The notes below the pieces were generated by a model. That model made no database searches and was not told the origin of the DNA. It saw only the letters and a program-made list of their open reading frames with translations. From Lentisphaerota bacterium (lineage in GTDB: Bacteria; Verrucomicrobiota; Lentisphaeria; Victivallales; Victivallaceae), in assembly GCA_015061545.1 (NCBI GenBank), contig SUWJ01000010.1, positions 1-64,000 of the forward strand: 64,000 nucleotides of DNA. Reading direction: 5' to 3'. Positions 9,180 through 18,042 of the stretch are shown here, in pieces. The position numbers were made by a program, and so were the translations under genes. Position 1 is the first letter of the stretch. Every line of letters starts with the position of its first letter.

Positions 9180-9875
9180 TTACTGGGCATCAAGGAACGG
9201 GATAGCGGTTCGCCAGCTGTTGCCCGCGGTGGTCGCTGTGGGTTTGGGAATGCTGACCACATCGCCGCCGAAGGCAAGGATGTTCAGCGAGTTGGGGTGA
9301 TTCGGCGCACCGCTGTTGACGTCAAGATGCCACGGCAGACCAAAGTCAAAGAAAATCGCATTGCCGGGGTCGCAGTTATTCTGGTTGCGGGCGCGGGTTT
9401 GGGTGTCGTTGGCAGTATAGCCGTATTTGGTAACTTGGTCAGGGGCGATCCAGACCCCGAAATAGCTCGATAAACCCGGTTTGTATGTGCCTTGGGTGTG
9501 GTTGGCGTTTACCGTATCGGAGGGGCATTGCCAGTACATTTCAATATATTTGGCATTGCTTTCGGTGCTGTTGACTCTGCCGATGGAGAGGTAAGGACCG
9601 AAGTCTTCGGAGTCCAGAGTACTGACCGCTTGCGTGGAAACAATATTACCCATGGTTGTAATATTGGATTTCTGATTGTCAGGAACTGCACGCCAGCCTT
9701 TGTTATCGTCGCAATACATCAACCCTGCAATACCGATCTGCTTGAGTTTGCTTATGCAGTTGCTGACTCTCGCCCGTTCGCGGGCGGCGGAAAGAGCGGG
9801 CAGCAGCATTGCCGCAAGAATGGCAATAATGGCAATCACAACCAACAGCTCGATCAAGGTAAAACGTTTTTTCAT
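9180..9875 (-). CDS. Type II secretion/type IV pilin-like pseudopilin
   Basis: A 231-residue protein starting [13 protein letters not shown], the class III prepilin signal cut before Phe with Glu at +5, followed by one hydrophobic helix. [15 protein letters not shown] is the form very common in Lentisphaerota and Planctomycetota DUF1559-like pseudopilins. The globular part ends with [16 protein letters not shown], the usual C-terminal segment of these proteins. The ORF track begins 15 codons earlier, but the leader pattern fixes the start at 9875. The gene stands alone behind a strong promoter. Its partner machinery and role are not known. Confidence 0.8.
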   Translation of the reverse strand: MKKRFTLIELLVVIAIIAILAAMLLPALSAARERARVSNCISKLKQIGIAGLMYCDDNKGWRAVPDNQKSNITTMGNIVSTQAVSTLDSEDFGPYLSIGRVNSTESNAKYIEMYWQCPSDTVNANHTQGTYKPGLSSYFGVWIAPDQVTKYGYTANDTQTRARNQNNCDPGNAIFFDFGLPWHLDVNSGAPNHPNSLNILAFGGDVVSIPKPTATTAGNSWRTAIPFLDAQ

Positions 9876-10025
9876 AATAGGTATATATCCCCGTTTCCTG
9901 CCAAGGCAACAACTTGACAAACATTTGTTATATTCGATTTATCTCTTTTTCAGCCAAATTGTTAAGTCCGGTTTAATGCCGGGCAGCCTGTTGCCTGCTG
10001 CGCTACTCAACTTATTGTTGTATTA

Positions 10026-10054
10026 AGTATACATAAAAAAATTGCCATTGTCAA
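10026..10054 (-). promoter_or_regulatory. Near-consensus sigma-70 promoter for the pseudopilin
   Basis: On the minus strand, TTGACA is followed by exactly 17 bases and TATACT, an almost perfect housekeeping promoter. Transcription would start near 10019 and give a leader of about 140 bases. The 379-base gap 9876-10254 otherwise holds only this leader, AT-rich sequence and the serA terminator. Confidence 0.8.
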
Positions 10055-10183
10055 GTCAATTTTGTATAAAAATAACAATAATTATGAAAAAAATATGATT
10101 TTTTCATATATTCAGGGGTAAATTGCCAGTCCGGCGGCAATATAACGGTATTGGGCAGGGGCGGGTGGAGTTCTGAAAAGGAA

Positions 10184-10229
10184 AAAGGCACTCATCTTTC
10201 CCATACAGGTAAAAAAGATAAGTGCCTTT
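10184..10229 (-). terminator. Terminator after serA
   Basis: AAAGGCACTCATCTTT pairs with AAAGATAAGTGCCTTT (one G-U), followed on the minus strand by TTTTCC. It sits 26 bases past the serA stop codon. Confidence 0.8.
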
Positions 10230-10254
10230 GTATTATAAGTAAATTATCGGCAGA

Positions 10255-11823
10255 TCAGAATTCGATCTGGAATGCCTGTTTGGCTTTGACCACTTCCTGA
10301 ATCCGTTCGATCAGCAGATCGGGCGCTGCCACGTTGGTGGTAAATACCGCCAGAGAGTTGCCGCTCTTGAGGCATTGGGGCGCGCGCAGATCAATAATGT
10401 TGATATTCTTTTCGCCCAGCATACTGGCGATTTTGCCGATCACACCGGGTTCGTCGGCGTATTCCACAAACAGCACTGCACCCGCAGGTTCCAGATAGAG
10501 TTTGTCGAAGTTGTTGATGCGGGAGATCATCATATTGCTTTCGGTGATCGTACCGCGCACGCTGACGCTCTTGAGTTCGCTGCCGCCTGCCACCAGATCG
10601 ATGGTCATGGATTCGCCGTAATGTTTGTTGTCATCCACCGGGCGGTTGACCAGCTGAACGCCGCGGCCTTCCAACAATTTTTCCGCCGCCGCAGGTGCGG
10701 GCAGATCTTCGCAGGAGCTGCTGCAAATCGCCGCCGCGATGGGGGCAGTCATATATTTGGCGTAATCTTTGAGCTTGCCGTAGAAGCTCGTTTCAATACG
10801 GGCAGGCTGTTCGCCGGAAAGATACTTGTGCGCCACCAGAGTCAGCGCATACGCCAGCTTCTGGTATTGGGGATCCAGCCCGTCGGGCAGCTCTTTGTTG
10901 ACGACCCAGGTGGTGATGCCCTGTTCAAAGTAGGCAATGGTCTGTTCGGCAGCCCGTCGGGCAGCCACAAAGTTGGCTTCGTGAGTGTTGGCGCCAATGT
11001 GGGGCAGCATAAGATCGGCAACATCGGCAATGGATTTTTCCCCGGCTTCATCTTTGGGGTAAACATCGTTGCAGTAGATGATCTTCTTGGCAGCTTTGGC
11101 AGCGCGCAGATCAGCTTCGTTGATGATACCGGCGCGGGCGCAGTTGATAAGCATGGCGCCGTCGCGCATAAGGTCGAACAAACGGCCGTTGATCATGCCG
11201 CGGGTTTCATCATTTTCAGGTATATGCAGCGAAATGTAATCCGACTCGGCAAAGATGCGGTCTATGGTGGTCAGTTCCACGCCCAGCTCTTTGGCGCGTT
11301 CCGCCGTCAGCATGGGGTCGAAGCCCAGCACTTTGACTTCAAAACCGCTCAGACGCTTGACCAGCAGCTGACCGATGTGTCCCAGACCCAGAATACCGAC
11401 GGTCTTGCCGGTGACTTCCCGACCCATAAACTTTTTCTTTTCCCACAAACCCGCGCGGGTGGAGATATCTGCAGCCACCACGTGACGGCTGGCTGCCAGC
11501 ATCATGGCCACCACTTCTTCGGCAACGCCGTTGCTGTTGGCACCGGGGGTGTTCATAACATCGACGTGCTTTTTGCGGGCGTATTTGGTGTCGATAGTGT
11601 TGAAGCCGGCACCGGCGCGCACCACCAGCTTGAGCTGGGGCAGGGCATCAATTTCAACGGGGGTGATCTTTTCGCTGCGGACGATCAACACTTCGGCATC
11701 GCTGTTGGCGGCGATCAAATCAGCCAGCGGCGTATCCGCATCCTGAACGACGTTATAATTCTTGCTGCGCAGCAGCTCAGCTGCCACTTTGTCCAACTTG
11801 GTAGGAATCAATACTTTTTTCAT
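10255..11823 (-). CDS. serA: D-3-phosphoglycerate dehydrogenase
   Basis: First step of serine synthesis: NAD-dependent oxidation of 3-phosphoglycerate. The 522-residue protein is the long (M. tuberculosis-like) form. It has an N-terminal substrate domain, the NAD-binding GLGHIGQ (146-152), the catalytic Arg in NCARAG (about 230) and the catalytic His in LPHIGANTHEA (about 285). An intervening domain (about 325-445) follows, then a C-terminal ACT domain from about 448 (LFVEYADEPGVIGKIASML), which in this family senses serine. The gene is monocistronic, with its own promoter and terminator. Confidence 0.93.
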   Translation of the reverse strand: MKKVLIPTKLDKVAAELLRSKNYNVVQDADTPLADLIAANSDAEVLIVRSEKITPVEIDALPQLKLVVRAGAGFNTIDTKYARKKHVDVMNTPGANSNGVAEEVVAMMLAASRHVVAADISTRAGLWEKKKFMGREVTGKTVGILGLGHIGQLLVKRLSGFEVKVLGFDPMLTAERAKELGVELTTIDRIFAESDYISLHIPENDETRGMINGRLFDLMRDGAMLINCARAGIINEADLRAAKAAKKIIYCNDVYPKDEAGEKSIADVADLMLPHIGANTHEANFVAARRAAEQTIAYFEQGITTWVVNKELPDGLDPQYQKLAYALTLVAHKYLSGEQPARIETSFYGKLKDYAKYMTAPIAAAICSSSCEDLPAPAAAEKLLEGRGVQLVNRPVDDNKHYGESMTIDLVAGGSELKSVSVRGTITESNMMISRINNFDKLYLEPAGAVLFVEYADEPGVIGKIASMLGEKNINIIDLRAPQCLKSGNSLAVFTTNVAAPDLLIERIQEVVKAKQAFQIEF

Positions 11824-11865
11824 GATTTTTCTTCATCCTGTGGTTATAAAACAATTTATTCTTTT

Positions 11866-11893
11866 AAAATACCACAATATTGCTGATTTTCAA
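11866..11893 (-). promoter_or_regulatory. Candidate serA promoter
   Basis: The minus strand reads TTGAAA, 16 bases, TATTTT, about 42 bases upstream of the serA ATG. The match is good but not perfect. Confidence 0.5.
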
Positions 11894-11924
11894 GACCCGA
11901 TCAAAAAAATCTCATGTTTTTAGC

Positions 11925-12428
11925 TTACAGCGCCTTCTTCATCAGGTAATCATCCATAAAAAATCCGCTGCCGATCGGATTGCAGACGGAATCGTAAATT
12001 GTAAATCCATTGCGCTGATAGGCTTTTATGGCGCGGCTGTTCTGCTTGTTCACTGCCAGCACTACAGAAGTGAACCCCAGTTGGCGGCATTGCTCCTGCG
12101 CGTGATCGAGCATCTGCTGACCGATGCCCTGCGAGTGGAATTTGTGCAGCAGGTAAACCTTGTGCAGTTTGGCAACTCTCCGGTCGCTGCCGTAAGCGGA
12201 ATAGACGATATAACCGGCGGGGGCATGGTCGGCTCTTACCAGCTCAAAATGCACACCTTCCGCCAGTTCTTTGTTCATGACTTGCGGCGCGTACATCATT
12301 TCCATCATATATTCGATTTGTTCGGGGGAAAGAATTTCCTTGAAAGTGCGGGGCCAGACTTCGGCGGCAACATCGCGGATCGCCTGCAGGCTGGCTTCGG
12401 TGGTGAGTTCTTCAAAGGTTATCAGCAT
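11925..12428 (-). CDS. GNAT family N-acetyltransferase
   Basis: A 167-residue acetyltransferase. The acetyl-CoA binding loop is visible as FHSQGIGQQML (the Q/R-x-x-G-x-G/A motif), followed by LGFTSVVLAVNKQNSRAI and YQRNGF, the standard motif A/B order of GNAT enzymes. The substrate is unknown. The ORF track starts 19 codons earlier; the ATG at 12428 has an AGGAG Shine-Dalgarno about ten bases upstream and leaves a normal-length protein. It diverges from the nitrogenase-like cluster with no obvious functional tie. Confidence 0.8.
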   Translation of the reverse strand: MLITFEELTTEASLQAIRDVAAEVWPRTFKEILSPEQIEYMMEMMYAPQVMNKELAEGVHFELVRADHAPAGYIVYSAYGSDRRVAKLHKVYLLHKFHSQGIGQQMLDHAQEQCRQLGFTSVVLAVNKQNSRAIKAYQRNGFTIYDSVCNPIGSGFFMDDYLMKKAL

Positions 12429-12489
12429 GACTTTGTAACTCCTGCCTGTTATTGTGTTGGATTTAATTGGGATAATGTAGCACAAAAAT

Positions 12490-12518
12490 TTGCAAATTCA
12501 ACGGAGTTGTGTTATATT
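12490..12518 (+). promoter_or_regulatory. Promoter of the nitrogenase-like/Hyp operon
   Basis: TTGCAA, 17 bases, TATATT, placed about 42 bases before the TM1266-like start. It is the only good promoter I see ahead of the cluster, apart from any internal start near hydE. Confidence 0.6.
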
Positions 12519-12559
12519 CCGTCACAGAATTGTCCGAGAGTAAAGTAGAGAGTTGTTTT

Positions 12560-12811
12560 ATGGCAGAAAATCGCGTGGCGGTCATCGCTATTATTGTGGA
12601 AAATATGGAATCCGCTTCCGCTGTCAATGCCATATTGCACGAATACAGCTTGTATATCGTAGGGCGCATGGGGCTGCCTTATCGGGAGCGCAGCATAAGT
12701 ATTATCAATATTGTGCTGGATGCGCCGATGGATAAGATCAATGCTGTAGCCGGGCAACTGGGCAGATTGCCGGGGGTAACTGCCAAAGCGGTCTGTTCCA
12801 CTCTCGGGTGA
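12560..12811 (+). CDS. TM1266-like small protein of hydrogenase maturation loci
   Basis: An 83-residue ferredoxin-like (ACT/NikR-type) protein. The sequence matches the TM1266 family, labelled a putative iron-only hydrogenase system regulator: RVAVIAIIVEN, then GRMGLPYRERSISIINIVLD and AGQLGRLPGVTAKAV. No DNA-binding domain is present, so regulation may be through metabolite sensing or protein contact; the family's biochemical role is unsettled. The ATG at 12560 is preferred over the longer ORF because it matches family length and follows AGAGAG. It is first in the operon, directly before the hydE attenuator, an arrangement normally seen beside [FeFe]-hydrogenase maturation genes. Confidence 0.8.
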   Translation: MAENRVAVIAIIVENMESASAVNAILHEYSLYIVGRMGLPYRERSISIINIVLDAPMDKINAVAGQLGRLPGVTAKAVCSTLG

Positions 12812-12834
12812 TTGCTGAAAATAACAGAGTTTAT

Positions 12835-12951
12835 ATCCTGACGCCGAAAACCGCGCAAGCGCTTTGAGGCCGAAGCATACGAGCCGGAAAGAAGATTTTT
12901 GTATTCGTAAACCGTACTGGTTCTGCTGTCAGGATCGTTACGGTTTTTTTT
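12835..12951 (+). promoter_or_regulatory. Candidate attenuator/riboswitch-like leader before hydE
   Basis: A terminator-like hairpin, AAACCGTA (12909-12916) with TACGGTTT (12939-12946), runs into about nine Ts, 28 bases before hydE. A competing 8-bp stem pairs ATCCTGAC (12835-12842) with GTCAGGAT (12928-12935), which lies inside the terminator loop, so the two folds should exclude each other. Between them are further GC-rich helices (CCGCGCAAGCG, GGCCG). This is the layout of a sensing leader plus expression platform, but I could not match it to a known riboswitch class. Confidence 0.5.
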
Positions 12952-12978
12952 GTGCCTCAGAAATAATGGTAAAGTAAA

Positions 12979-14022
12979 ATGGATTGCAGAAGTTTGATCG
13001 GAAAACTGGAAGCTCAGCGGAGTTTGACCCGCGCAGAGTGGAGCTTTTTGTGGAGCAGTTATGCTGCTGCCGACCGGATTTACGCCGCAGAACGGGCGCA
13101 TCGGATCAGCTGCAATATATTCGGTAAAAAGATCTATATCCGCGGAATCGTGGAATTTTCCAACTGCTGTAAAAATGATTGTTTTTACTGCGGGATCCGC
13201 AAATCCAACCGGTTGGTGGCGCGTTACAATTTAAGTGACGAAGTCATCGTTGAATGCTGCCGTTCCGGCTGGGAGAATAATATACGCACCTTTGTTCTTC
13301 AGAGCGGCGAAGTCGGTTCAAAGGCTGTCGAACACATATGTCAGCTGGTGCAGAAGCTCAAAAAAACGTTTCCGGGGTGCGCGGTGACTCTTTCGATTGG
13401 TGAATTGAGTTCATCTGAATATTCCGCGTTGCGGCAGGCCGGGGCGGATCGCTACCTTTTGCGTCACGAAAGTGCCGACGAAAAGCATTACAGCAAGCTG
13501 CATCCGGCATATATGAAGTTGAAAAACCGTCTGGAATGTCTGGAAAATCTGCACCGGATCGGTTTTCAGACCGGTTGCGGCGTTATGCTGGGCAGTCCAT
13601 TTCAGAATGCCGATACATTGGCAGAGGATATGGTTTTTATGCAGAATTTCAAGCCCGAAATGATTGGAGTAGGACCGTTTATTCCGCATAAAGATACGCC
13701 TTTCAAGGATCATCCGGCAGGAACGCTTGAGGATACACTCTTTATGATAAGTCTGTGCCGGATCATGCATCCGGAAGTGCTGCTGCCTGCCACTACGGCG
13801 CTGGGCACATTGCAGCAGGACGGCCGTTTGCTGGGGGTGTTGGCGGGGGCGAATGTTATCATGCCCAATCTGACTCCGCAGTCGGTGCAGGAAAATTATA
13901 ACTTGTACAACAACAAACTCCATACGGACTCGGCTGTAAGCGTTGCTATTGCGCAATTGCAAAGTTCATTGGCTTCGATCGGTTATTCGATAGCTGTCGG
14001 GCGTGGGGATTTCGGAGAATAA
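12979..14022 (+). CDS. hydE: HydE-type radical SAM enzyme
   Basis: A 347-residue radical SAM TIM-barrel protein with the CX3CX2C cluster motif at C64, C68 and C71 (CKNDCFYC). It follows T. maritima HydE closely: VEFSN before the motif, VLQSGE, VTLSIGE, GADRYLLRHE, GVGPFIPHKDTP, PATTALGT and GANVIMPNLTP. In [FeFe]-hydrogenase maturation HydE acts on the organometallic Fe(CO)2CN-cysteine precursor made by HydG. HydG and HydF are absent here, so this protein may be a HydE with a new partner or a close paralogue with another substrate. It ends three bases before the first nifH-like gene. Confidence 0.88.
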   Translation: MDCRSLIGKLEAQRSLTRAEWSFLWSSYAAADRIYAAERAHRISCNIFGKKIYIRGIVEFSNCCKNDCFYCGIRKSNRLVARYNLSDEVIVECCRSGWENNIRTFVLQSGEVGSKAVEHICQLVQKLKKTFPGCAVTLSIGELSSSEYSALRQAGADRYLLRHESADEKHYSKLHPAYMKLKNRLECLENLHRIGFQTGCGVMLGSPFQNADTLAEDMVFMQNFKPEMIGVGPFIPHKDTPFKDHPAGTLEDTLFMISLCRIMHPEVLLPATTALGTLQQDGRLLGVLAGANVIMPNLTPQSVQENYNLYNNKLHTDSAVSVAIAQLQSSLASIGYSIAVGRGDFGE

Positions 14023-14025
14023 ATC

Positions 14026-14772
14026 ATGTTGAAACTGGCATTTTATGGTAAAGGCGGCATCGGCAAATCCACTACGGTAAGCAATGTGGCGCTGGCGCTG
14101 GCGGAAAAGAATCTTAAAGTAATGCAGATCGGCTGCGACCCCAAGGCGGATTCCACTTCGGCGCTTCTGGGTGGAAGAAAAATCCCAAGCGTGCTGGAGC
14201 TGATCCGCCGTTACAACGATGATTTTCCGTGGCAGGATATGATAGCTATCGGCGAAAACGGCATCGTTTGTGTGGAAGCCGGCGGACCGGTTCCCGGAAT
14301 GGGCTGCGCCGGGCGGGGGATCATCAATGTACTGGAAAAGCTGCAGAGCAAAGATGTCTACAACCAACTGAATATTGATGTGGTACTGTACGATGTTTTG
14401 GGCGACGTGGTCTGCGGCGGTTTTGCCATGCCCATGCGCAACGGCTATGCAGATAAAGTTTTTATAGTTACATCGGGCGAAAATATGTCCATTTACGCAG
14501 CTGCGAATATTGCACTGGCGCTGAAGAATTTTCAGAGCCGCAATTACGCCGCATTAGGCGGATTTATTCTCAACTCCAGAGATGTTAAAGATGAATTGCA
14601 GAAAGTGCAGGCGCTGGCAGATGATTTTGATTCATCCGTAATCGGAGTGCTGCCGCGCAGTCAGACGGTGCTGGATGCCGAAGAAGCAAAACGGGCGGTT
14701 TTAAGCGTATATCCCGACAGCGCAATGGCGCAATGCTACCGCACGCTGGCGGAGAGTATATTGAATACCTGA
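14026..14772 (+). CDS. NifH-like iron protein, set 1
   Basis: A 248-residue ATP-dependent electron donor of the NifH/BchL/CfbC type. The P-loop is GKGGIGKS (8-15) and switch I contains GCDPKADST. The two cysteines that bridge the [4Fe-4S] cluster across the dimer are C94 (GMGCAGRG) and C130 ([10 protein letters not shown]). It is shorter than true NifH (about 290) and lacks its C-terminal tail, as nitrogenase-like homologues do. It would hydrolyse ATP and feed electrons to the D/K-like pair that follows. The gaps are three bases to hydE and eight to the next gene. Confidence 0.88.
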   Translation: MLKLAFYGKGGIGKSTTVSNVALALAEKNLKVMQIGCDPKADSTSALLGGRKIPSVLELIRRYNDDFPWQDMIAIGENGIVCVEAGGPVPGMGCAGRGIINVLEKLQSKDVYNQLNIDVVLYDVLGDVVCGGFAMPMRNGYADKVFIVTSGENMSIYAAANIALALKNFQSRNYAALGGFILNSRDVKDELQKVQALADDFDSSVIGVLPRSQTVLDAEEAKRAVLSVYPDSAMAQCYRTLAESILNT

Positions 14773-14780
14773 GTTTAACT

Positions 14781-16115
14781 ATGTTAAAGAAGATTAACAA
14801 CTTTGATAAAGCCGATGCTCACGCGCTGAAGATCAGCCAGATTGAGCAGACGCAAATATTTACTCCTGAACTGGAGTTCAACGCGCCTGCGCGGGGGCTG
14901 TGGAACATTGTGCATACTTGTATGCTCATACCACAGCTGCATCAGATCTTTGTTTGCGCTCAGGGCTGTTTGCGGGGGGTGATCCTGACGGCGGCGGAAA
15001 TGAAGGCTATGAACCGTATGAGTTTTGTTGCCATTCAGGAAAACGATCTCTTTGACGGCTCGCTGGAAGAAAATGCCATTGAAGGCGTAACGGCGATTCT
15101 GGATAAAATGGATGCTAAACCCCGTGCCGTGGCGGTATTTTTCAGCTGCGTACAGCTGTTTGCCGGGTGCGATCTTGCTGCGGTATTATCGGAGTTGCGA
15201 TGCCGTTTCCCCAAGATCGATTTTATAGAGTGCCTTATGCACCCGACCATGCGAAAGGCAGGGCTGACTCCGGATGCTTTTATGCGCAAGCAACTCTATG
15301 CACCGCTGCGGGAGTGCAAGGTTCGGCCGCGTTCGGCGGCGATCATCGGCAATGATTTTGCGCTGGCAGAGAGCAGCGAGTTGTTCAGGATACTGGCGGC
15401 AAACGGTTTCAGTTGGAGCGATATAACGTTGTGCCGTAATTACGATGAATACCTGGATCTGGCATCCTGCGAATATTTTATTTCAACTCAACTCAACGCC
15501 AAGGCCGGTTGTGAAGCACTCAGTCGCCGACTGGGGCGCAAGATGCTTTATTTAAAGCAGAGTTACAACTTTGACGAAATACTTGCCAATTACCGTATGA
15601 TGGCGGAAGTCATGCACCTTGAAACAATCGATCTGACAGTTGACCGGACTGAAACGGAGCAAGTTTTGCGGCAGACCGCCGAATGGCTGGACAATATGCC
15701 CATTGCCATAGATTATACTGCAACCTTGCGCAATCTGTCGCTGGCAAGGCTGCTGCTGGATGCAGGATTCAATGTGCAGCGGGTCTATACAGATGTTATC
15801 ACCGCCGAAGAGATTGCCGATCGGGATTACCTTAAAGTGCATTACCCGGATTTGATGATCTATCCCACGCTGCACCCGGCAATGCGGTTTTCGGTCAGAA
15901 AGCCCGGTTCAGGCGATGAATTTCTCTGCATCGGGCAGAAGGCGGCGTGTTATACCGGGTCGCGCCATCTGGTCAATATGGTTTCCGGCGGCAGGTGGTA
16001 CGGTTTTGACGGTATCCGGCAGCTTTGCTGTGCTATGCGTCGGGCTATGGTAGAAATTGTTGACACGGAAGAAGTTATTCAAATCAAGGGTTGGGAGTGC
16101 GAAAGCTGCATATGA
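14781..16115 (+). CDS. Nitrogenase component 1-like subunit, set 1 (D-like)
   Basis: A 444-residue protein of the nitrogenase/oxidoreductase component 1 superfamily. Cysteines in the N-terminal half lie where P-cluster ligands are expected: C47, C59 and C63 (FVCAQGCLRGV), plus C123 in FFSCVQLFAGCD, the equivalent of the NifD SCP...GDD segment. Later Rossmann-like domains are recognisable. I find no convincing equivalents of the FeMo-co ligands Cys275 and His442, so N2 fixation is unlikely. The start at 14781 replaces the longer ORF because it clears the upstream stop. Its stop overlaps the next ATG by four bases, so the D/K pair is translationally coupled. Substrate unknown. Confidence 0.75.
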   Translation: MLKKINNFDKADAHALKISQIEQTQIFTPELEFNAPARGLWNIVHTCMLIPQLHQIFVCAQGCLRGVILTAAEMKAMNRMSFVAIQENDLFDGSLEENAIEGVTAILDKMDAKPRAVAVFFSCVQLFAGCDLAAVLSELRCRFPKIDFIECLMHPTMRKAGLTPDAFMRKQLYAPLRECKVRPRSAAIIGNDFALAESSELFRILAANGFSWSDITLCRNYDEYLDLASCEYFISTQLNAKAGCEALSRRLGRKMLYLKQSYNFDEILANYRMMAEVMHLETIDLTVDRTETEQVLRQTAEWLDNMPIAIDYTATLRNLSLARLLLDAGFNVQRVYTDVITAEEIADRDYLKVHYPDLMIYPTLHPAMRFSVRKPGSGDEFLCIGQKAACYTGSRHLVNMVSGGRWYGFDGIRQLCCAMRRAMVEIVDTEEVIQIKGWECESCI

Positions 16116-17287
16116 AAAAGATCGTTTACAGCCAAGGTATATCCTGTTACGCTTCGGATACTGCGGGCGTATGTTCAGCGCTGTTTGAGCTGGGCGGCAT
16201 GACCGTTGTTCACGATGCTTCGGGCTGCAACTCCACCTACGCAACCTTTGACGAGCCGCGCTGGTACAACTCGGAGAGCATGACTTATATATCGGCATTG
16301 ACCGAAAATGATATGGTTTGCGGCAATGATGAAAAGCTGATCGCTGATATTGTCCGCGCCGCAGAAGAATTAAAGCCTGCATTTATTATGCTGACCTGTT
16401 CGGTGATACCGCTGATGACTGGCTGCGATCTGGACGCTATTGCCCGCGAGGTGGAAAATCGCAGCGGTATAACTTCATTTGCTGTATCGCTGGGCGGATT
16501 GAAAAATTATACGCAAGGCATGAACAAAGCATTCTGCCGTCTGGCGGAACGTTTTCTGAAAGCACCGGACAAGGTAAGTAAAATACCGCGGGGAGTGAAT
16601 ATTTTAGGCGCCACCCCGCTGGATCTGCCGCTGAACGGGAGTTTAGAGGCAATAAAAGAGTTTCTTAAACGGAATAACTTTGTGCTGCAAAGCTGCTGGG
16701 CGATGGATTCAACGCTGGAGGAGTTGAGCAATTCAGCTGCTGCGGAGGTAAATTGGGTTATATCTTCAGGCGCGTTGGCTTTGGCTGAATATATGTTTGA
16801 AAAGTACCATATACCTTTTGTCTGCGGCGTACCGCTGGGCAGGGCGGCAGCTGAAGCACTCCGCGTTGACTTGGAAAGAGCGATTGCAGAAAAGTGCAAT
16901 ATTTACAGTTGCGCACGGCGTTGCGCGGCGGCAGAAAAGGAAAAAACGGCAGCGTTTATTATCGGCGAAAGCGTTTTTGCCGGATCTTTAGCTTATACAT
17001 TGCAACAGGAGTGCCGCTGGAATTGCCGGGTCATCGACCCGCTGGCATCGGATCAGGTTCTGCTGGGCGCGGATGATCTGCAATGCAGTACCGAATCTGA
17101 AATCGAAACGGCAATTGCTGATAGTGATGTGGTGGCTGCCGATAATATGTACGAAGTTATCGTGCCGGAAGGTGCTTTGATGCTGAAGATACCTCATACG
17201 GCTTTTTCAGGGCGCTGTTACCGCAAGCAGCAGTTGAATTTGATAGACAGAAAAATTGATTGGGAGAATTTATTATGCAGAAAATAG
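16112..17287 (+). CDS. Nitrogenase component 1-like subunit, set 1 (K-like)
   Basis: A 391-residue second component 1-like subunit, presumed partner of the preceding D-like protein. N-terminal cysteines C12, C21 and C39 ([16 protein letters not shown]), and C96 in [14 protein letters not shown], match the NifK cysteine layout for an inter-subunit cluster. The GC...FDEPRW stretch is shared with the second K-like protein of the cluster, showing that the two are paralogues. The ATGA overlap with the upstream gene fixes the start at 16112. It overlaps the second nifH-like gene by 13 bases. Confidence 0.75.
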   Translation: MKKIVYSQGISCYASDTAGVCSALFELGGMTVVHDASGCNSTYATFDEPRWYNSESMTYISALTENDMVCGNDEKLIADIVRAAEELKPAFIMLTCSVIPLMTGCDLDAIAREVENRSGITSFAVSLGGLKNYTQGMNKAFCRLAERFLKAPDKVSKIPRGVNILGATPLDLPLNGSLEAIKEFLKRNNFVLQSCWAMDSTLEELSNSAAAEVNWVISSGALALAEYMFEKYHIPFVCGVPLGRAAAEALRVDLERAIAEKCNIYSCARRCAAAEKEKTAAFIIGESVFAGSLAYTLQQECRWNCRVIDPLASDQVLLGADDLQCSTESEIETAIADSDVVAADNMYEVIVPEGALMLKIPHTAFSGRCYRKQQLNLIDRKIDWENLLCRK

Positions 17288-18036
17288 CAATATACGGCAA
17301 GGGCGGCATCGGTAAATCCACCGTCACCAGCAACCTGGCGGCGGCAATGGCGCAGCTGGGCAAGCGGGTCATCCAGATCGGCTGCGACCCCAAGGCGGAT
17401 TCCACGGTGAATCTGCTGAAAGGGCAAACGCTGACACCCGTGATGAATTTTATCCGCGAACACGATCGGGAGCCGGAGCGCATCGAAGATATATCCCGAG
17501 TTGGTTTCGGCAATATATTGTGTATCGAAACCGGCGGCCCCACTCCCGGACTGGGTTGTGCGGGACGGGGGATCATCACCACCTTTGCGCTGCTGGATGA
17601 AATGGAGCTGTTTGAGAATTTTCAGCCCGATGTAGTGTTGTACGACGTTTTGGGCGATGTGGTCTGCGGCGGTTTTGCCGCACCGATCCGCGAAGGCTAT
17701 GCCGATAAGATATTGATTGTCACTTCGGGCGAAAAGATGGCGCTTTATGCCGCCAACAACATCAACAGCGCAGTCAACAACTTTGCCGACCGCAATTATG
17801 CCAAGGTGCGGGGCGTGGTGATGAATCGGCGCAATGTGGAGCGCGAAGAAGAAAAAGTACGCAGCTTTGCTGAAAGCAATCAGCTGGAAATCGTGGCAGA
17901 TATTCCCCGCAGCGATGATATTATCCGCTGGGAAGATCAGGGTAAAACGGTTATTGAAGGCGATATAAACTGCGAGGCTTCGCAACGTTTTACCGCGCTG
18001 GCAAAACTGCTTTTAAGCGAAGATAACGGAGCGTGA
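17275..18036 (+). CDS. NifH-like iron protein, set 2
   Basis: A 253-residue paralogue of the first iron protein. The P-loop is GKGGIGKS (8-15), switch [10 protein letters not shown], and the cluster cysteines are C95 (PGLGCAGRG) and C131 ([10 protein letters not shown]). All catalytic residues needed for ATP-driven electron transfer are retained. A GGGAG Shine-Dalgarno inside the end of the upstream gene supports the ATG at 17275. Having its own H protein means each D/K pair could be reduced separately. Alternatives such as CfbC or BchL lack the expected pathway neighbours. Confidence 0.88.
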   Translation: MQKIAIYGKGGIGKSTVTSNLAAAMAQLGKRVIQIGCDPKADSTVNLLKGQTLTPVMNFIREHDREPERIEDISRVGFGNILCIETGGPTPGLGCAGRGIITTFALLDEMELFENFQPDVVLYDVLGDVVCGGFAAPIREGYADKILIVTSGEKMALYAANNINSAVNNFADRNYAKVRGVVMNRRNVEREEEKVRSFAESNQLEIVADIPRSDDIIRWEDQGKTVIEGDINCEASQRFTALAKLLLSEDNGA

Positions 18037-18042
18037 AGCACT

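Noticed and set aside
10375-11886. 503-aa plus-strand ORF
   Set aside because: Antisense of serA, with no recognisable domain.
12835-12951. Cobalamin, SAM, Moco or c-di-GMP riboswitch
   Set aside because: None of the conserved boxes of these classes could be aligned; left as an unclassified attenuator.
12979-14022. Biotin synthase, PylB or menaquinone-type radical SAM enzyme
   Set aside because: The GVGPFIPHKDTP, PATTALGT and GANVIMPNLTP segments match HydE far better, and no biotin, pyrrolysine or futalosine genes are adjacent.
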